Positions 18,318 to 26,925 of a DNA stretch of 64,000 nt are shown here, piece by piece; within the stretch, counting starts at the first letter, position 1, and each line of letters opens with the position of its first letter. This stretch comes from JAICYJ01 sp963797565. GTDB taxonomy: Bacteria > Actinomycetota > Thermoleophilia > Gaiellales > JAICJC01. Where the stretch lies: NCBI GenBank assembly GCA_963797565.1, contig CAWCPM010000008.1, forward strand, positions 62,001 to 126,000. The letters are read 5' to 3'. The translations under genes and the position numbers were made by a program. The notes under the pieces were generated by a model, which ran no database searches, had not been told where the DNA came from, and saw only the letters and a program-made list of their open reading frames with translations.

Positions 18318-18895
18318 GGGTCGGCGTCCTCATCTCGGGGACGGGCAGCAACCTGCAGGCGCTGATCGACGACGCCGGCATCGACGTTGCCTGCGTCGTC
18401 TCCGACCGGGCGCAGGCCGCGGGGCTGGAGCGGGCGGCGCGGGCCGGCATCGACTCGCTGGTGACGGCCGACGAGGCGGAGACGGCGGCCTTTCTCGATC
18501 GGCACGAGGTGGGGCTGGTGGTGCTGGCCGGATACATGCGGATCCTGTCTCCCGAGTTCGTGCACCGCTTCTCCGGCCGCATCATGAACGTGCACCCGTC
18601 GCTCCTGCCCGCGTTCCCGGGCGCGCACGCGGTCGCGGACGCCGTGGAGCATGGCGTGCGCGTGACCGGCGTGACCGTGCACCTGGTGGACGACGGGCAC
18701 GTGGCCGCCGACAGCGGGCCGATCGTTCTGCAGGAGGCGATGGAGGTCTCGTATGATGACCGCGCCGAGGACGTGACCGAGCGGCTGCACGAGATCGAAC
18801 ATCGGTTGCTGCCACGGGCTGTGCGGCTGTTCTCTGCCGGCGGGATCGAGGTCCTCGGCCGGCGTGTGCGCGTGAGGGACGAGCATCTGGCATGA
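18314..18895 (+). CDS. purN: Phosphoribosylglycinamide formyltransferase (folate-dependent)
   Basis: 193 residues, GTG start overlapping purM. It transfers a formyl group from 10-formyl-THF to GAR. The N-terminal GVLISGTGSNLQALID, the catalytic block MNVHPSLLPAFPG (Asn and His) and HLVDDGHVAADSGPI (Asp) are as expected for PurN. Length is normal, and the stop overlaps purH by ATGA. No PurT is seen, so this is the formylation route here. Confidence 0.95.
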   Translation: MRVGVLISGTGSNLQALIDDAGIDVACVVSDRAQAAGLERAARAGIDSLVTADEAETAAFLDRHEVGLVVLAGYMRILSPEFVHRFSGRIMNVHPSLLPAFPGAHAVADAVEHGVRVTGVTVHLVDDGHVAADSGPIVLQEAMEVSYDDRAEDVTERLHEIEHRLLPRAVRLFSAGGIEVLGRRVRVRDEHLA

Positions 18896-20430
18896 CCATC
18901 CAACGAGCCCTGATTTCAGTGAGCGACAAGAACGGCCTGGCGGGCTTCGCCGCCGGCCTGCACGAGCTCGGCGTGGAGCTGATCTCCACCTCCGGCACCG
19001 AGAGCTTTCTGACCGACGCGGGGCTGCCCGTCACCTCGGTCGAGCAGCTGACCGGATCCGCGGAGATGCTGGGTGGTCGCGTGAAGACGCTGCACCCGCA
19101 CATCCATGCGGCGATCCTGGCCCGGCGCAACCACGAGGAGGACATGGCGTCGCTCGAGCGCGAGGGCATCGCGCCGATCGACCTGGTCGTCTGCAACCTG
19201 TACCCGTTCCGGCACGTCGCCAGGCGCCGGGGAGTGACCGAGCCCGAGGTGATCGCGAACATCGACGTGGGCGGTCCGGCGATGGTGCGCGCCGCGGCCA
19301 AGAACTTCGATTCGGTGGCGGTGGTGACCGACCCGGAGCGCTACGGGTTCCTGCTGGACGAGCTGCGCACCGGCCAGGGCGAGCTGTCGGACGAGACCCG
19401 CCGCGAGCTTGCGGCCGAGGCGTTCGCGCACACAGCCGGGTACGACGCGGCCATCTCGGAGTGGTTCAGCGAGACCGAGCCGTTCCCCGACCGGGTCGTG
19501 CTCGACCTGGCGAAGGCGGCCGACCTGCCCTACGGCGAGAACCCGCACCAGCGCGCCGCCTACTACGTCGAGGTGGGAGCCCGCCGCCATCTGCTGTCGA
19601 TGATCGAGCAGCTGGGCGGCCCGCCGCTGACGTTCAACAACCTCCTTGATCTGCAGGCGGCGCGGTCGATCGCCGGGTCGTTCCAGCTGCCCGCCTGCGC
19701 CATCATCAAGCACGCGACGCCCTGCGGGGTGGCGGTCGGGGCCACGATCGAGGAGGCATACGAGCGCGCGCTGGATTCCGACACGGTGGCCGCGTTCGGC
19801 GGCGTGATCGCCGTCAACCGGCCGGTCTCGACCGAGCTCGGGGAGCGGCTGGCCGACCAGGTCGTGCACGTGCTGTTCGCGCCCTCGTACGAGCCGGAGG
19901 CGGTGGAGGCACTGCGCCAGAAGCCGACGCTGCGGATCCTCGAGGACCGCGAGCGCCGCAAGGCCAGCCCGGGCGAGCGCGATCTGAGACGCGTGCTGGG
20001 CGGCGTGCTGATGCAGGACCGCGACACCGAGACGGAGGACAGGGATTCCATGCAGGTGGTGTCGGTGGCGGCGCCCAGCGAGCAGGAATGGGGCGACCTG
20101 CAGTTCGCATGGCGGGTCTGCAAGTTCGTGCGCTCGAACGCGATCGTGATCGCGCGCGACCTGGCCACGGTCGGCATCGGCGGCGGGGACGTCAGCAGGG
20201 TGGATGCGGTGCGGCTGGCGGTGGAGAAGGCGGGCGGGCGCAACCAGGGTGCGGTGCTGGCCTCGGACGCGTTCTTCCCGTTCGACGACGGGCCGCGCAC
20301 GGCGGTGGCGGCGGGCGTGCGGGCGATCATCCAGCCGGGCGGCTCGAAGCGCGACGACGAGGTGATCGCGGCCGCCGACGAGGCCGGGATCGCGATGGTC
20401 TTCACCGGGCGAAGGCACTTCCTGCACTAG
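18892..20430 (+). CDS. purH: Bifunctional AICAR formyltransferase / IMP cyclohydrolase
   Basis: 512 residues, the last two steps to IMP. The N-terminal MGS-like IMP cyclohydrolase domain contains STSGTESFLTDAG and GGRVKTLHPHIHAAIL. The C-terminal AICAR transformylase domain has PYGENPHQRAAYY and IKHATPCGVAVG, with the catalytic Lys-His pair. It ends the purine cluster; a hairpin follows at 20489. The next gene is convergent. Confidence 0.96.
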   Translation: MTIQRALISVSDKNGLAGFAAGLHELGVELISTSGTESFLTDAGLPVTSVEQLTGSAEMLGGRVKTLHPHIHAAILARRNHEEDMASLEREGIAPIDLVVCNLYPFRHVARRRGVTEPEVIANIDVGGPAMVRAAAKNFDSVAVVTDPERYGFLLDELRTGQGELSDETRRELAAEAFAHTAGYDAAISEWFSETEPFPDRVVLDLAKAADLPYGENPHQRAAYYVEVGARRHLLSMIEQLGGPPLTFNNLLDLQAARSIAGSFQLPACAIIKHATPCGVAVGATIEEAYERALDSDTVAAFGGVIAVNRPVSTELGERLADQVVHVLFAPSYEPEAVEALRQKPTLRILEDRERRKASPGERDLRRVLGGVLMQDRDTETEDRDSMQVVSVAAPSEQEWGDLQFAWRVCKFVRSNAIVIARDLATVGIGGGDVSRVDAVRLAVEKAGGRNQGAVLASDAFFPFDDGPRTAVAAGVRAIIQPGGSKRDDEVIAAADEAGIAMVFTGRRHFLH

Positions 20431-20488
20431 GGATGAAGGGAGCCGGCTGTATACGCCGACGGATGCAGCCGGACGCGATCTGTCTAAA

Positions 20489-20517
20489 GGGAGCCGGCCC
20501 GACAGCGGCGGGCTCCC
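20489..20517. terminator. Candidate bidirectional terminator after purH
   Basis: Perfect 7-bp inverted repeat GGGAGCC / GGCTCCC with a 15-nt GC-rich loop, between the convergent purH and DUF3052-like genes. There is no strong U-tract. The left arm's GGGAGCCGGC is also repeated directly at about 20439. Position supports a terminator; sequence alone is modest evidence. Confidence 0.4.
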
Positions 20518-20561
20518 GCCCGAGTGCGAGCTAGCATTGAGTTCAATCGGCCCGCGCCCGG

Positions 20562-21150
20562 CTACCGCTGCTCCACCGGTATCACGAACTTCATGCCGGT
20601 GTGTGTGGCCGAGATGCGCGCGATCTTGATGTCGTGCATGCCGGCGCCGCGGCCGGCGCCGATCACCATCGCCTTCGGTCAGGTCGTCGCGGCCCTTCGG
20701 CCGGATCACCCAGATCGCGCCGTTGCGGGCGATCTCGTCGCGCAGCCGCGCGATCTGCTCGAGGTCCGACGGAGCATCCGCCGCCAGGAACACGACATCC
20801 GCCTCGCCCTCGGCGACCCGGTGTCCGGCCCCCACCAGCTCCGCATCTGCGTCACCGACCAGCCGCACCCGCTGCCCGGCCTTCACGCCCAGCTTGTCGG
20901 CCAGGGTCTTCGGGTGGGCGATGTCGGCCGCCCACTTCGCGGCCTCCCGCTCGCCCAGCTCCAGCGTCAGCGCTCCGCCGTCGTAGACCACCTCGAGCGC
21001 CTCACCGGCCACCGTCGCCGACCGGATCCCGGCTCGCGGCACGGTCAGCCGGAACGGTGAGCGCACGATCAGCTCGTCGGTCTCGAGCAGCGCCTTGGCC
21101 TCGGCCTCCTGGCCGTCATGCCTGACCCGGCAGCGGATCTCGCGTCCCAT
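20562..21150 (-). CDS. DUF3052-like small protein, one apparent frameshift
   Basis: About 195 residues. From ATG 21150 (MGREIRCRVRHDGQEAEAKA) the N-terminal ~75 residues form a beta-rich module; the second part, TLADKLGVKAGQRVRLVGDA and the hydrophobic strand ADVVFLAAD followed by GAIWVIRPKG, resembles DUF3052. The frame breaks after GRDDLTEGD; removing one base near 20671 restores VIGAGRGAGMHDIKIARIS and MKFVIPVEQR, ending at the TAG at 20562-20564. It lies 9 bp downstream of the ABC permease on the same strand, so may be co-transcribed with the exporter. Function unknown. Confidence 0.6.
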
Positions 21151-21159
21151 GTGCTGATG

Positions 21160-21999
21160 CTAGCCAGATCGCTTGAGACGGCCGTGCTGCTTCGCGTAGC
21201 GCTCGCCGCGCCGGAACACCGCCAGGCCCAGCGGCACGGCGATGCCGCCGATCAGCAGCAGCGGCCAGATGTCCGGCCACATCTGCGACACGCTGGCGCC
21301 GTCGAGGATCGCGTTGCGGCAGCCCTCGAGCGTGTAGGTCGCCGGCGAGATCACCGACAGCCACTGCATCCAGTCGGGCAGCACGGTGACCGGGTAGTAG
21401 ACCCCCGACACCACCAGCAGCAGGCCCTGGGCGATGAAGCCCAGCTGCGTGCCCTTCTCGGGCGAGATCAGCGGCAGCACCGCCGTCATCATGCCGATGC
21501 CGATGAACGACACCGAGCTGATCAGCAGCACCAGGGCGGCGCTGGCGAAGTCGGCGTTGCCGAAGCTGATGCTCAGGAACGCAGCCACTGCGGCAAACAG
21601 CAGCGCGGTTCGCAGCACGCCGTAGATGACGGCGAAGGCGCCCATGCCCAGCAGGTGCGACGTACGTGAGATCGGCGCCATGAACGTGTACTCGATGGTG
21701 CCCTCCCATCGCTCCCAGGCCACGGTCTCGGTCACGACCTCGAAGATCAGGCCCAGGTACGACCAGATCACGGCGCCGATCAGAAGCACGATGGTCGTGC
21801 GGTTCACGTCCAGGTGGCCACCGCCGGCCTCGATACCCTGTGCGATGAACACGATCGTGAGCGTGTTCGCGACCGTGTACAGGAACCAGGCCAGCTCCCA
21901 CCAGGCGAAGCGCTTGATCAGGTACATGTTGCGCTCGACGATGCCGGCGAAGCCGATCAGCTCACGTCGCAGCGCGCCTCCCTGTTCCGGGCGGATCAT
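21160..21999 (-). CDS. ABC-2 type exporter permease
   Basis: 279 residues with six hydrophobic segments in the ABC-2 arrangement. The conserved amphipathic/TM5 pattern GVYYPVTVLPDWMQWLSVISPATY (start GVYYPVTVLPDW) is typical of ABC-2 permeases. It pairs with the ATPase encoded immediately upstream: its ATG overlaps that stop by ATGA. The pair would export a lipid, glycan or drug; the substrate is unknown. Confidence 0.88.
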   Translation of the reverse strand: MIRPEQGGALRRELIGFAGIVERNMYLIKRFAWWELAWFLYTVANTLTIVFIAQGIEAGGGHLDVNRTTIVLLIGAVIWSYLGLIFEVVTETVAWERWEGTIEYTFMAPISRTSHLLGMGAFAVIYGVLRTALLFAAVAAFLSISFGNADFASAALVLLISSVSFIGIGMMTAVLPLISPEKGTQLGFIAQGLLLVVSGVYYPVTVLPDWMQWLSVISPATYTLEGCRNAILDGASVSQMWPDIWPLLLIGGIAVPLGLAVFRRGERYAKQHGRLKRSG

Positions 22000-22817
22000 G
22001 CCGGTACCCCCCTTCGGCTCTCCTCGTCCTCGTCCTCGAACGAGCGGCCGGTTGCGTTCAGGAACGCCTGCTCGAGCGTGTCGGCGTCGTAGCGCTGCCG
22101 GATCTGCTCGGCCGTCTCCAGGCACAGCAGCTCGCCCCGGTGCAGGATGCCGATCCGGTCGGCCAGCGCCTCGGCCTCGGCCATGTCGTGCGTGCACAGA
22201 AGGATCGTGGAGTCGTGGTGCTCGCGCATCTGACGGATGAAGTCCTGTACCTCGAGCTTGCTGCGCGGGTCGAGGCCGGTGGTCGGCTCGTCCAGCAGCA
22301 GCAGCACGGGCGCGGTCAGGAGCGCCCGCGCCAGGGCGATCTTCTGCTGCATCCCGCGCGACAGATCCTCCATCGGCTCGTGCCCGCGCTCGGGCGGGAA
22401 CCCGACCAGCGCCAGGATCTCGGGGATGCGGGTGCGCGTCTCGCGCGGGCCCATGCCGTAGAAGCGGGCCGAGTAGCTGAGGTTCTCCATCGGCGACATG
22501 CGCTTGAAGAACGACGCCTCGACCGAGACGCGGTTGACCAGGCGCTGCACGCTGCGCGGCTTCTCGAACACGTCGATGCCGAACACGTGGGCGCTGCCGC
22601 CATCGTTGATCAGGAGCGTCGAGAGCAGCCGCACCAGCGTCGACTTGCCTGACCCGTTCTGCCCCAGGATGGCCAGGCACTCGCCCCGCTGCATCGTGAA
22701 GCTGAGCCCCTGCAGGGCGGCGACGCGACGCCTGCGACCGCGCTTGCGCGAGCCGCCGTCACGGCGGATGAACTCCTTGCGCAGGTTGTGGACTTGGACA
22801 GCCGGAACGGCGGACAC
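21996..22817 (-). CDS. ABC transporter ATP-binding protein
   Basis: About 273 residues from GTG 22817 (VSAVPAVQVHNLRKEF); the frame is open to an ATG at 23015, but that extension is low in complexity and would cover the divergent control region. Walker A GQNGSGKST, signature LSRGMQQKIALARALL (a degenerate LSxGMxQK form common in ABC-2 exporters), Walker B VLLLLDEPTTGLD, and H-loop CTHDMAEAEAL are all present. A short Arg-rich insert (SRKRGRRRRVAAL) after the first strand is unusual. Energises the permease at 21160. Confidence 0.88.
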   Translation of the reverse strand: MSAVPAVQVHNLRKEFIRRDGGSRKRGRRRRVAALQGLSFTMQRGECLAILGQNGSGKSTLVRLLSTLLINDGGSAHVFGIDVFEKPRSVQRLVNRVSVEASFFKRMSPMENLSYSARFYGMGPRETRTRIPEILALVGFPPERGHEPMEDLSRGMQQKIALARALLTAPVLLLLDEPTTGLDPRSKLEVQDFIRQMREHHDSTILLCTHDMAEAEALADRIGILHRGELLCLETAEQIRQRYDADTLEQAFLNATGRSFEDEDEESRRGVPA

Positions 22818-22977
22818 GGTGGATACCTCATCGGTTACGCGGGTGGGCTCGTTGCGACGCCCCGAGGGGCGGACGAGCAGGACGCGTTTGGATTGGGCGG
22901 CGGCGCGGGCGCGCCGGATGTCCTCGGCGCGACCACCGATCGTAGCACGGCCGCAGCCCCGTTGGCTGCCTGCATTT

Positions 22978-23043
22978 ATCGCACTGCGATCGGCGATATT
23001 GACATCGGGTGGCACGAGATGGAAGATGCGCCGTCATCTTCCA
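22978..23043. promoter_or_regulatory. Palindrome, TTGACA and hairpin in the control region of the APC permease
   Basis: Three elements lie close together upstream of ATG 23073. First, the palindrome ATCGCA-C-TGCGAT at 22978-22990. Second, a perfect -35 box TTGACA at 22999-23004 with a poor -10 (GAAGAT at 23022-23027, spacer 17). Third, a 9-bp perfect hairpin TGGAAGATG / CATCTTCCA at 23020-23043 with a 6-nt loop, covering the presumed -10. The layout suggests an operator or attenuator; a ribosome-binding GAGAAAGGGG follows at about 23058-23067. Confidence 0.45.
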
Positions 23044-23072
23044 CTAAGGCTTTATCTGAGAAAGGGGTACGC

Positions 23073-24680
23073 ATGGCTTCGGAGCAGCGCTCGGATGCCG
23101 AGCAACTCGCGGAATTCGGCTACAAGCAGGAGCTCCACCGAACGCTCGGGAGCTTCTCGTCCTTCGCCGCGGGTTTCAGCTACATCTCGATCCTGACGGG
23201 CATGTTCCAGACGTCGTACCTCGGCTTCTACTTCGCCGGGCCGGCGTTCATCTGGGCATGGCTGGTCGTCCTGTTCGGGCAGATGATGGTCGCGTTGCAG
23301 TTCTCCGAGCTTTCCGCGCACTACCCGCTCGCCGGCTCTGTCTACCAGTGGTCGAAGCAGGTGGCCGGGAAGTCGTGGTCGTGGAACACGGGATGGATGT
23401 ACCTGTGCGCGCAGATCGTGACCGTTCCGGCGGTGGCGCTCGCCTGGCAGGTGATCCTGCCCCAGATCTCGACCCGGTTCCAGGTCTTCAAGTGCACCCC
23501 CAGCGCCAGCTGTCCCGATCCCAGCTTCCCGCTGTTCAACAACCCGGACTTCGCCAAGAACGCGATCCTGCTCGGCATCGTGATGATCACGCTGACCACG
23601 ATCATCAACGTGCTGGGCATCAGCGTGCTGTCCAGGATCAACAACGTGGGCGTCGCCGCCGAGCTGATCGGCGCCAGCGGCCTGGTGATCCTGTTCCTGA
23701 TCCATGCCAACCGCTCGCCGTCCGACGTGCTCACCACCACCGCGAACACGGCCAACGTGCCGGTCAACCACGCCTGGGGCTACCTGGGCGCGCTGCTGGT
23801 GGGCGCGATCATGCCGCTGTACGTGATGTACGGGTTCGACTCGGCCGGCTCGCTGGCCGAGGAGACGGACGAACCACGCAAGCGTGCTCCGCGCGCGATC
23901 CTGCAGGCGCTGGCAACCGCCGGCACCATGGGCTTCCTGCTGATCCTGTTCGGCACGATGGCGGTCAGCGACAAGCTGTTCCCGGCCGGTCTCGGCGCCG
24001 GAGGTCTGGCGCTGATAACCAAGGACGTGCTCGGCTCCTTCTGGGGCGACGTCTTCCTCTGGGACTGCGCGCTCGCCATCTTCGTCTGCTGCCTCGCCAT
24101 CCATGCGATGTCGGTGCGGATCCTGTTCGCCATGGGCCGCGACAACAACCTGCCGGCAGGCGACAAGCTGGCATCGGTGTCGGGCTCCCGGCGGGTGCCG
24201 GTGGTCCCGGCGGTGCTGGTGGGCGCGATCGCCATCGCCATCCTGGCGCTCAACATCGCGAACCCCTATGCCGTCACGATCGTGCTCGGCCTGGGCATCA
24301 TCTACATGTACATGGCCTACCTGGGCGTCACGATCCCGCTCTTCCAGCGGCGGCGCGAGGGCTGGCCGAACAACCTCCCCACCGGCAACCAGGGCCTGTT
24401 CAAGCTGGGAGGCTGGGCGATGGTGACGAACGGCATCGCCATCCTGTACGGCGCGGCGATGGTGGTCAACCTGGCGTGGCCGCGGGACTACTTCTACGGC
24501 GCCAAGTGGTACCAGCAGTACGGGCCGATCCTGGGAGTGGTGCTGGCGCTCGGCGCGGGCCTGATCCTGTACTACGGCTACCAGAAGGACAAGATGGGCG
24601 TCCTGCCCGAGCACCAGGCGGGCGGCACGGCCGAGGCGCTGGCCGAGGTCACGCAGCCCCCGATCCACGGCGGGCCGTGA
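23073..24680 (+). CDS. APC-superfamily amino acid permease
   Basis: 535 residues, about 12 membrane segments. The N-terminal EFGYKQELHRTLGSFSSFAA followed by a G-rich TM1 resembles the amino acid/choline (GABA permease-like, ACT) branch of the APC superfamily, and EETDEPRKRAPRAIL is the conserved cytoplasmic loop of that branch. It probably imports an amino acid or amine. ATG 23073 has a good ribosome-binding site. It is divergent from the ABC exporter and appears to have its own control region with palindromic sites. Confidence 0.85.
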   Translation: MASEQRSDAEQLAEFGYKQELHRTLGSFSSFAAGFSYISILTGMFQTSYLGFYFAGPAFIWAWLVVLFGQMMVALQFSELSAHYPLAGSVYQWSKQVAGKSWSWNTGWMYLCAQIVTVPAVALAWQVILPQISTRFQVFKCTPSASCPDPSFPLFNNPDFAKNAILLGIVMITLTTIINVLGISVLSRINNVGVAAELIGASGLVILFLIHANRSPSDVLTTTANTANVPVNHAWGYLGALLVGAIMPLYVMYGFDSAGSLAEETDEPRKRAPRAILQALATAGTMGFLLILFGTMAVSDKLFPAGLGAGGLALITKDVLGSFWGDVFLWDCALAIFVCCLAIHAMSVRILFAMGRDNNLPAGDKLASVSGSRRVPVVPAVLVGAIAIAILALNIANPYAVTIVLGLGIIYMYMAYLGVTIPLFQRRREGWPNNLPTGNQGLFKLGGWAMVTNGIAILYGAAMVVNLAWPRDYFYGAKWYQQYGPILGVVLALGAGLILYYGYQKDKMGVLPEHQAGGTAEALAEVTQPPIHGGP

Positions 24681-24740
24681 GCTGATCCATGGCGTGGGCG
24701 GCCCGTGGCGGGCCGTCCACGCGATCCCTGAGGAGCCTGT

Positions 24741-25157
24741 GTGACAATGGACGCAGTGGCCATGGACCCCGAACGCCTGCGGAAGCTGGTCCGCCGTGAC
24801 CTGACCGTGACCGCCGCCGGCAGCCTGATCGCGATCTGGACGTACAGCCTGGTCGCGGCCGCGGCGTTCGGCTCGCTCTCGGAGCTGACCGCGGGGAGGG
24901 TGGAGGTCGCCGTGGCCGTCCTGGTTTCGGCGTTCTGCGTGTGGTGGTGGGCATCGGGGCCGGTCGGGATGATGCGGGACCGGCTGATGGTGCTGATCCC
25001 GGTGTTCCTGATCGCGGGGCCCGGCCTGATCGGCGTTCACAACCTGGGCGGCGGCATCGTGGTCGGGATCCTGTCGGGCGCCATCGGGTTTGCGGCCGCC
25101 GGCGTGCTGGGCCTGCTCTGGGGCGGCCGCAAGCGCGGCCGCGTCTCCGGCGGGTAG
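24741..25157 (+). CDS. Small four-helix membrane protein of unknown function
   Basis: 138 residues from GTG 24741 (an ATG at 24747 is an alternative; AGGAG at 24731-24735 fits either). After a charged N-terminus (MDPERLRKLVRRDL) come about four hydrophobic segments and a basic tail GGRKRGRVSGG. No family is recognised. The conserved-looking hydrophobic stretch VFLIAGPGLIGVHNLGGGIV is its most distinctive part. It lies between the permease and ettA, all rightward. Confidence 0.55.
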   Translation: MTMDAVAMDPERLRKLVRRDLTVTAAGSLIAIWTYSLVAAAAFGSLSELTAGRVEVAVAVLVSAFCVWWWASGPVGMMRDRLMVLIPVFLIAGPGLIGVHNLGGGIVVGILSGAIGFAAAGVLGLLWGGRKRGRVSGG

Positions 25158-25203
25158 CCCTCCCGCCGCCGCGTCGACTACAGCCAGCGCCTATCCTGCC
25201 GCC

Positions 25204-26887
25204 GTGAGCACGTCCTACATCTACGCGATGCATCGCGTGAACAAGTTCCACGGGCCCGACAAGCAGGTGCTCGCGGACATCTCGCTGTCGTTCCTGCCCG
25301 GAGCCAAGATCGGCGTGCTGGGGCCGAACGGCGCCGGCAAGTCGACGCTGCTTCGGATCATGGCCGGCCTGGACGAGCCCTCCAACGGCACCGCCCAGCT
25401 GGCGCCCGGCGCGACCGTCGGCTTCCTGCCGCAGGAGCCCGAGCTCGATCCCGCCAAGGACGTGCGCGGCAACGTCGAGGACGGCGTGGCCGAGAAGCGC
25501 GACCTGCTGGACACGTTCAACCGGCTGTCAGCGCGCTTCGCCGAGCCGATGTCTGACGACGAGATGGCGGCGCTGCTGGAGCAGCAGGGCGAGGTGCAGG
25601 ACCGGATCGAGCGGATGGGTGCCTGGGATCTCGAGCGCGATCTGGACGTGGCGATGGACGCGCTGCGCTGCCCTCCGCCCGACGCCGACGTGTCCACGCT
25701 GTCCGGCGGTGAGCGCCGCCGGGTGGCCCTGTGCCGGTTGCTGCTCTCGAGCCCCGATCTGCTGCTGCTGGACGAGCCCACGAACCACCTCGACGCCGAG
25801 TCTGTGGCCTGGCTGGAGCAGTTCCTGGAGCGGTTCTCCGGGACGGTGCTCGCGGTCACCCATGATCGCTACTTCCTGGACAACGTTGCCGGGTGGATCC
25901 TCGAGCTCGACCGCGGCCGTGGCATCCCGTTCCAGGGCAACTACTCGTCGTGGCTGGAGCAGAAGCAGGCGCGGCTGGAGGTGGAGGAGAAGCAGACCTC
26001 GGCGCGCCGGCGCACGCTCCAGCGCGAGCTGGAGTGGGTGCGGATGGCGCCACGCGCGCGGCATGCCAAGTCGAAGGCCCGCCTGGCCGCCTACGAGCAG
26101 CTGCTGGCCGACGAGGACCGGGTGCAGCTCGACCGCGTCGAGATCCACATCCCGGCAGGTGAGCGCCTCGGCGACAAGGTGGTGGAGGCGACCGATCTCG
26201 GGAAGGGCTTCGGCGACAGGCTGCTGATCGAGGACCTCAGCTTCTCGCTGCCGCCGGGTGGGATCGTCGGGGTGATCGGGCCCAACGGCGCCGGCAAGAC
26301 GACGCTGTTTCGCATGATCGTCGGGCAGGAGCAGCCGGATGCCGGCAAGCTGGAGCTCGGGCGACTCGGTGCAGGTGGCCTACGTCGACCAGGCCCGGGC
26401 CGACCTCGATCCTGCCCGCAGCGTCTGGGAGGAGATCTCCGACGGCAAGGACCGGATCTCGCTGGGCAAGCGCGAGATCGCGTCGCGTGCCTACGTCTCG
26501 TCGTTCAACTTCAAGGGATCCGACCAGCAGAAGCGGGTCGGCGACCTCTCCGGCGGCGAGCGCAACCGGCTGCACCTGGCCAAGCTGCTGCGAAGCGGCG
26601 GCAACCTGCTGCTGCTGGACGAGCCCACCAACGACCTGGACGTGGACACGCTGCGTGCGCTCGAGGACGCGCTGCTCGACTTCGCCGGCTGCGCGGTGGT
26701 GATCTCACACGATCGCTGGTTCCTGGACCGCGTGGCCACCCACATCCTGGCCTTCGAGGGCGACTCCCAGGTGGTCTGGTTCGAGGGCGCCTACGACGAG
26801 TACGAGGAGAACAAGCGCAAGCGGCTGGGCGAGACGGCCGCTCAGCCGCACCGGATCAAGTTCAAGCCGCTGGCGCGGACGACGTAG
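25204..26887 (+). CDS. ettA: Energy-dependent translational throttle protein EttA (ABC-F), one apparent frameshift
   Basis: About 560 residues after correction, close to the family norm. EttA binds the ribosomal E site and gates the first elongation step in response to ADP/ATP. The N-terminus YIYAMHRVNKFHGPDKQVL and ISLSFLPGAKIGVLGPNGAG are specific to this subgroup. Walker A GPNGAGKST/GPNGAGKTT, signatures LSGGERRRVAL and LSGGERNRLHL, and Walker B LLLLDEPTNHLD/LLLLDEPTNDLD are present in both halves. The frame breaks in a GGG at 26359-26361 (ELGR vs the expected ELGDSVQVAYVDQ); removing one G rejoins the second half. Uncorrected, the first frame runs on into the MATE gene. GTG 25204 is the start. 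Confidence 0.92.
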
Positions 26888-26925
26888 GCCGGTTCGGTCC
26901 CGGCCGCTCTGCTATCACTCGGGCG

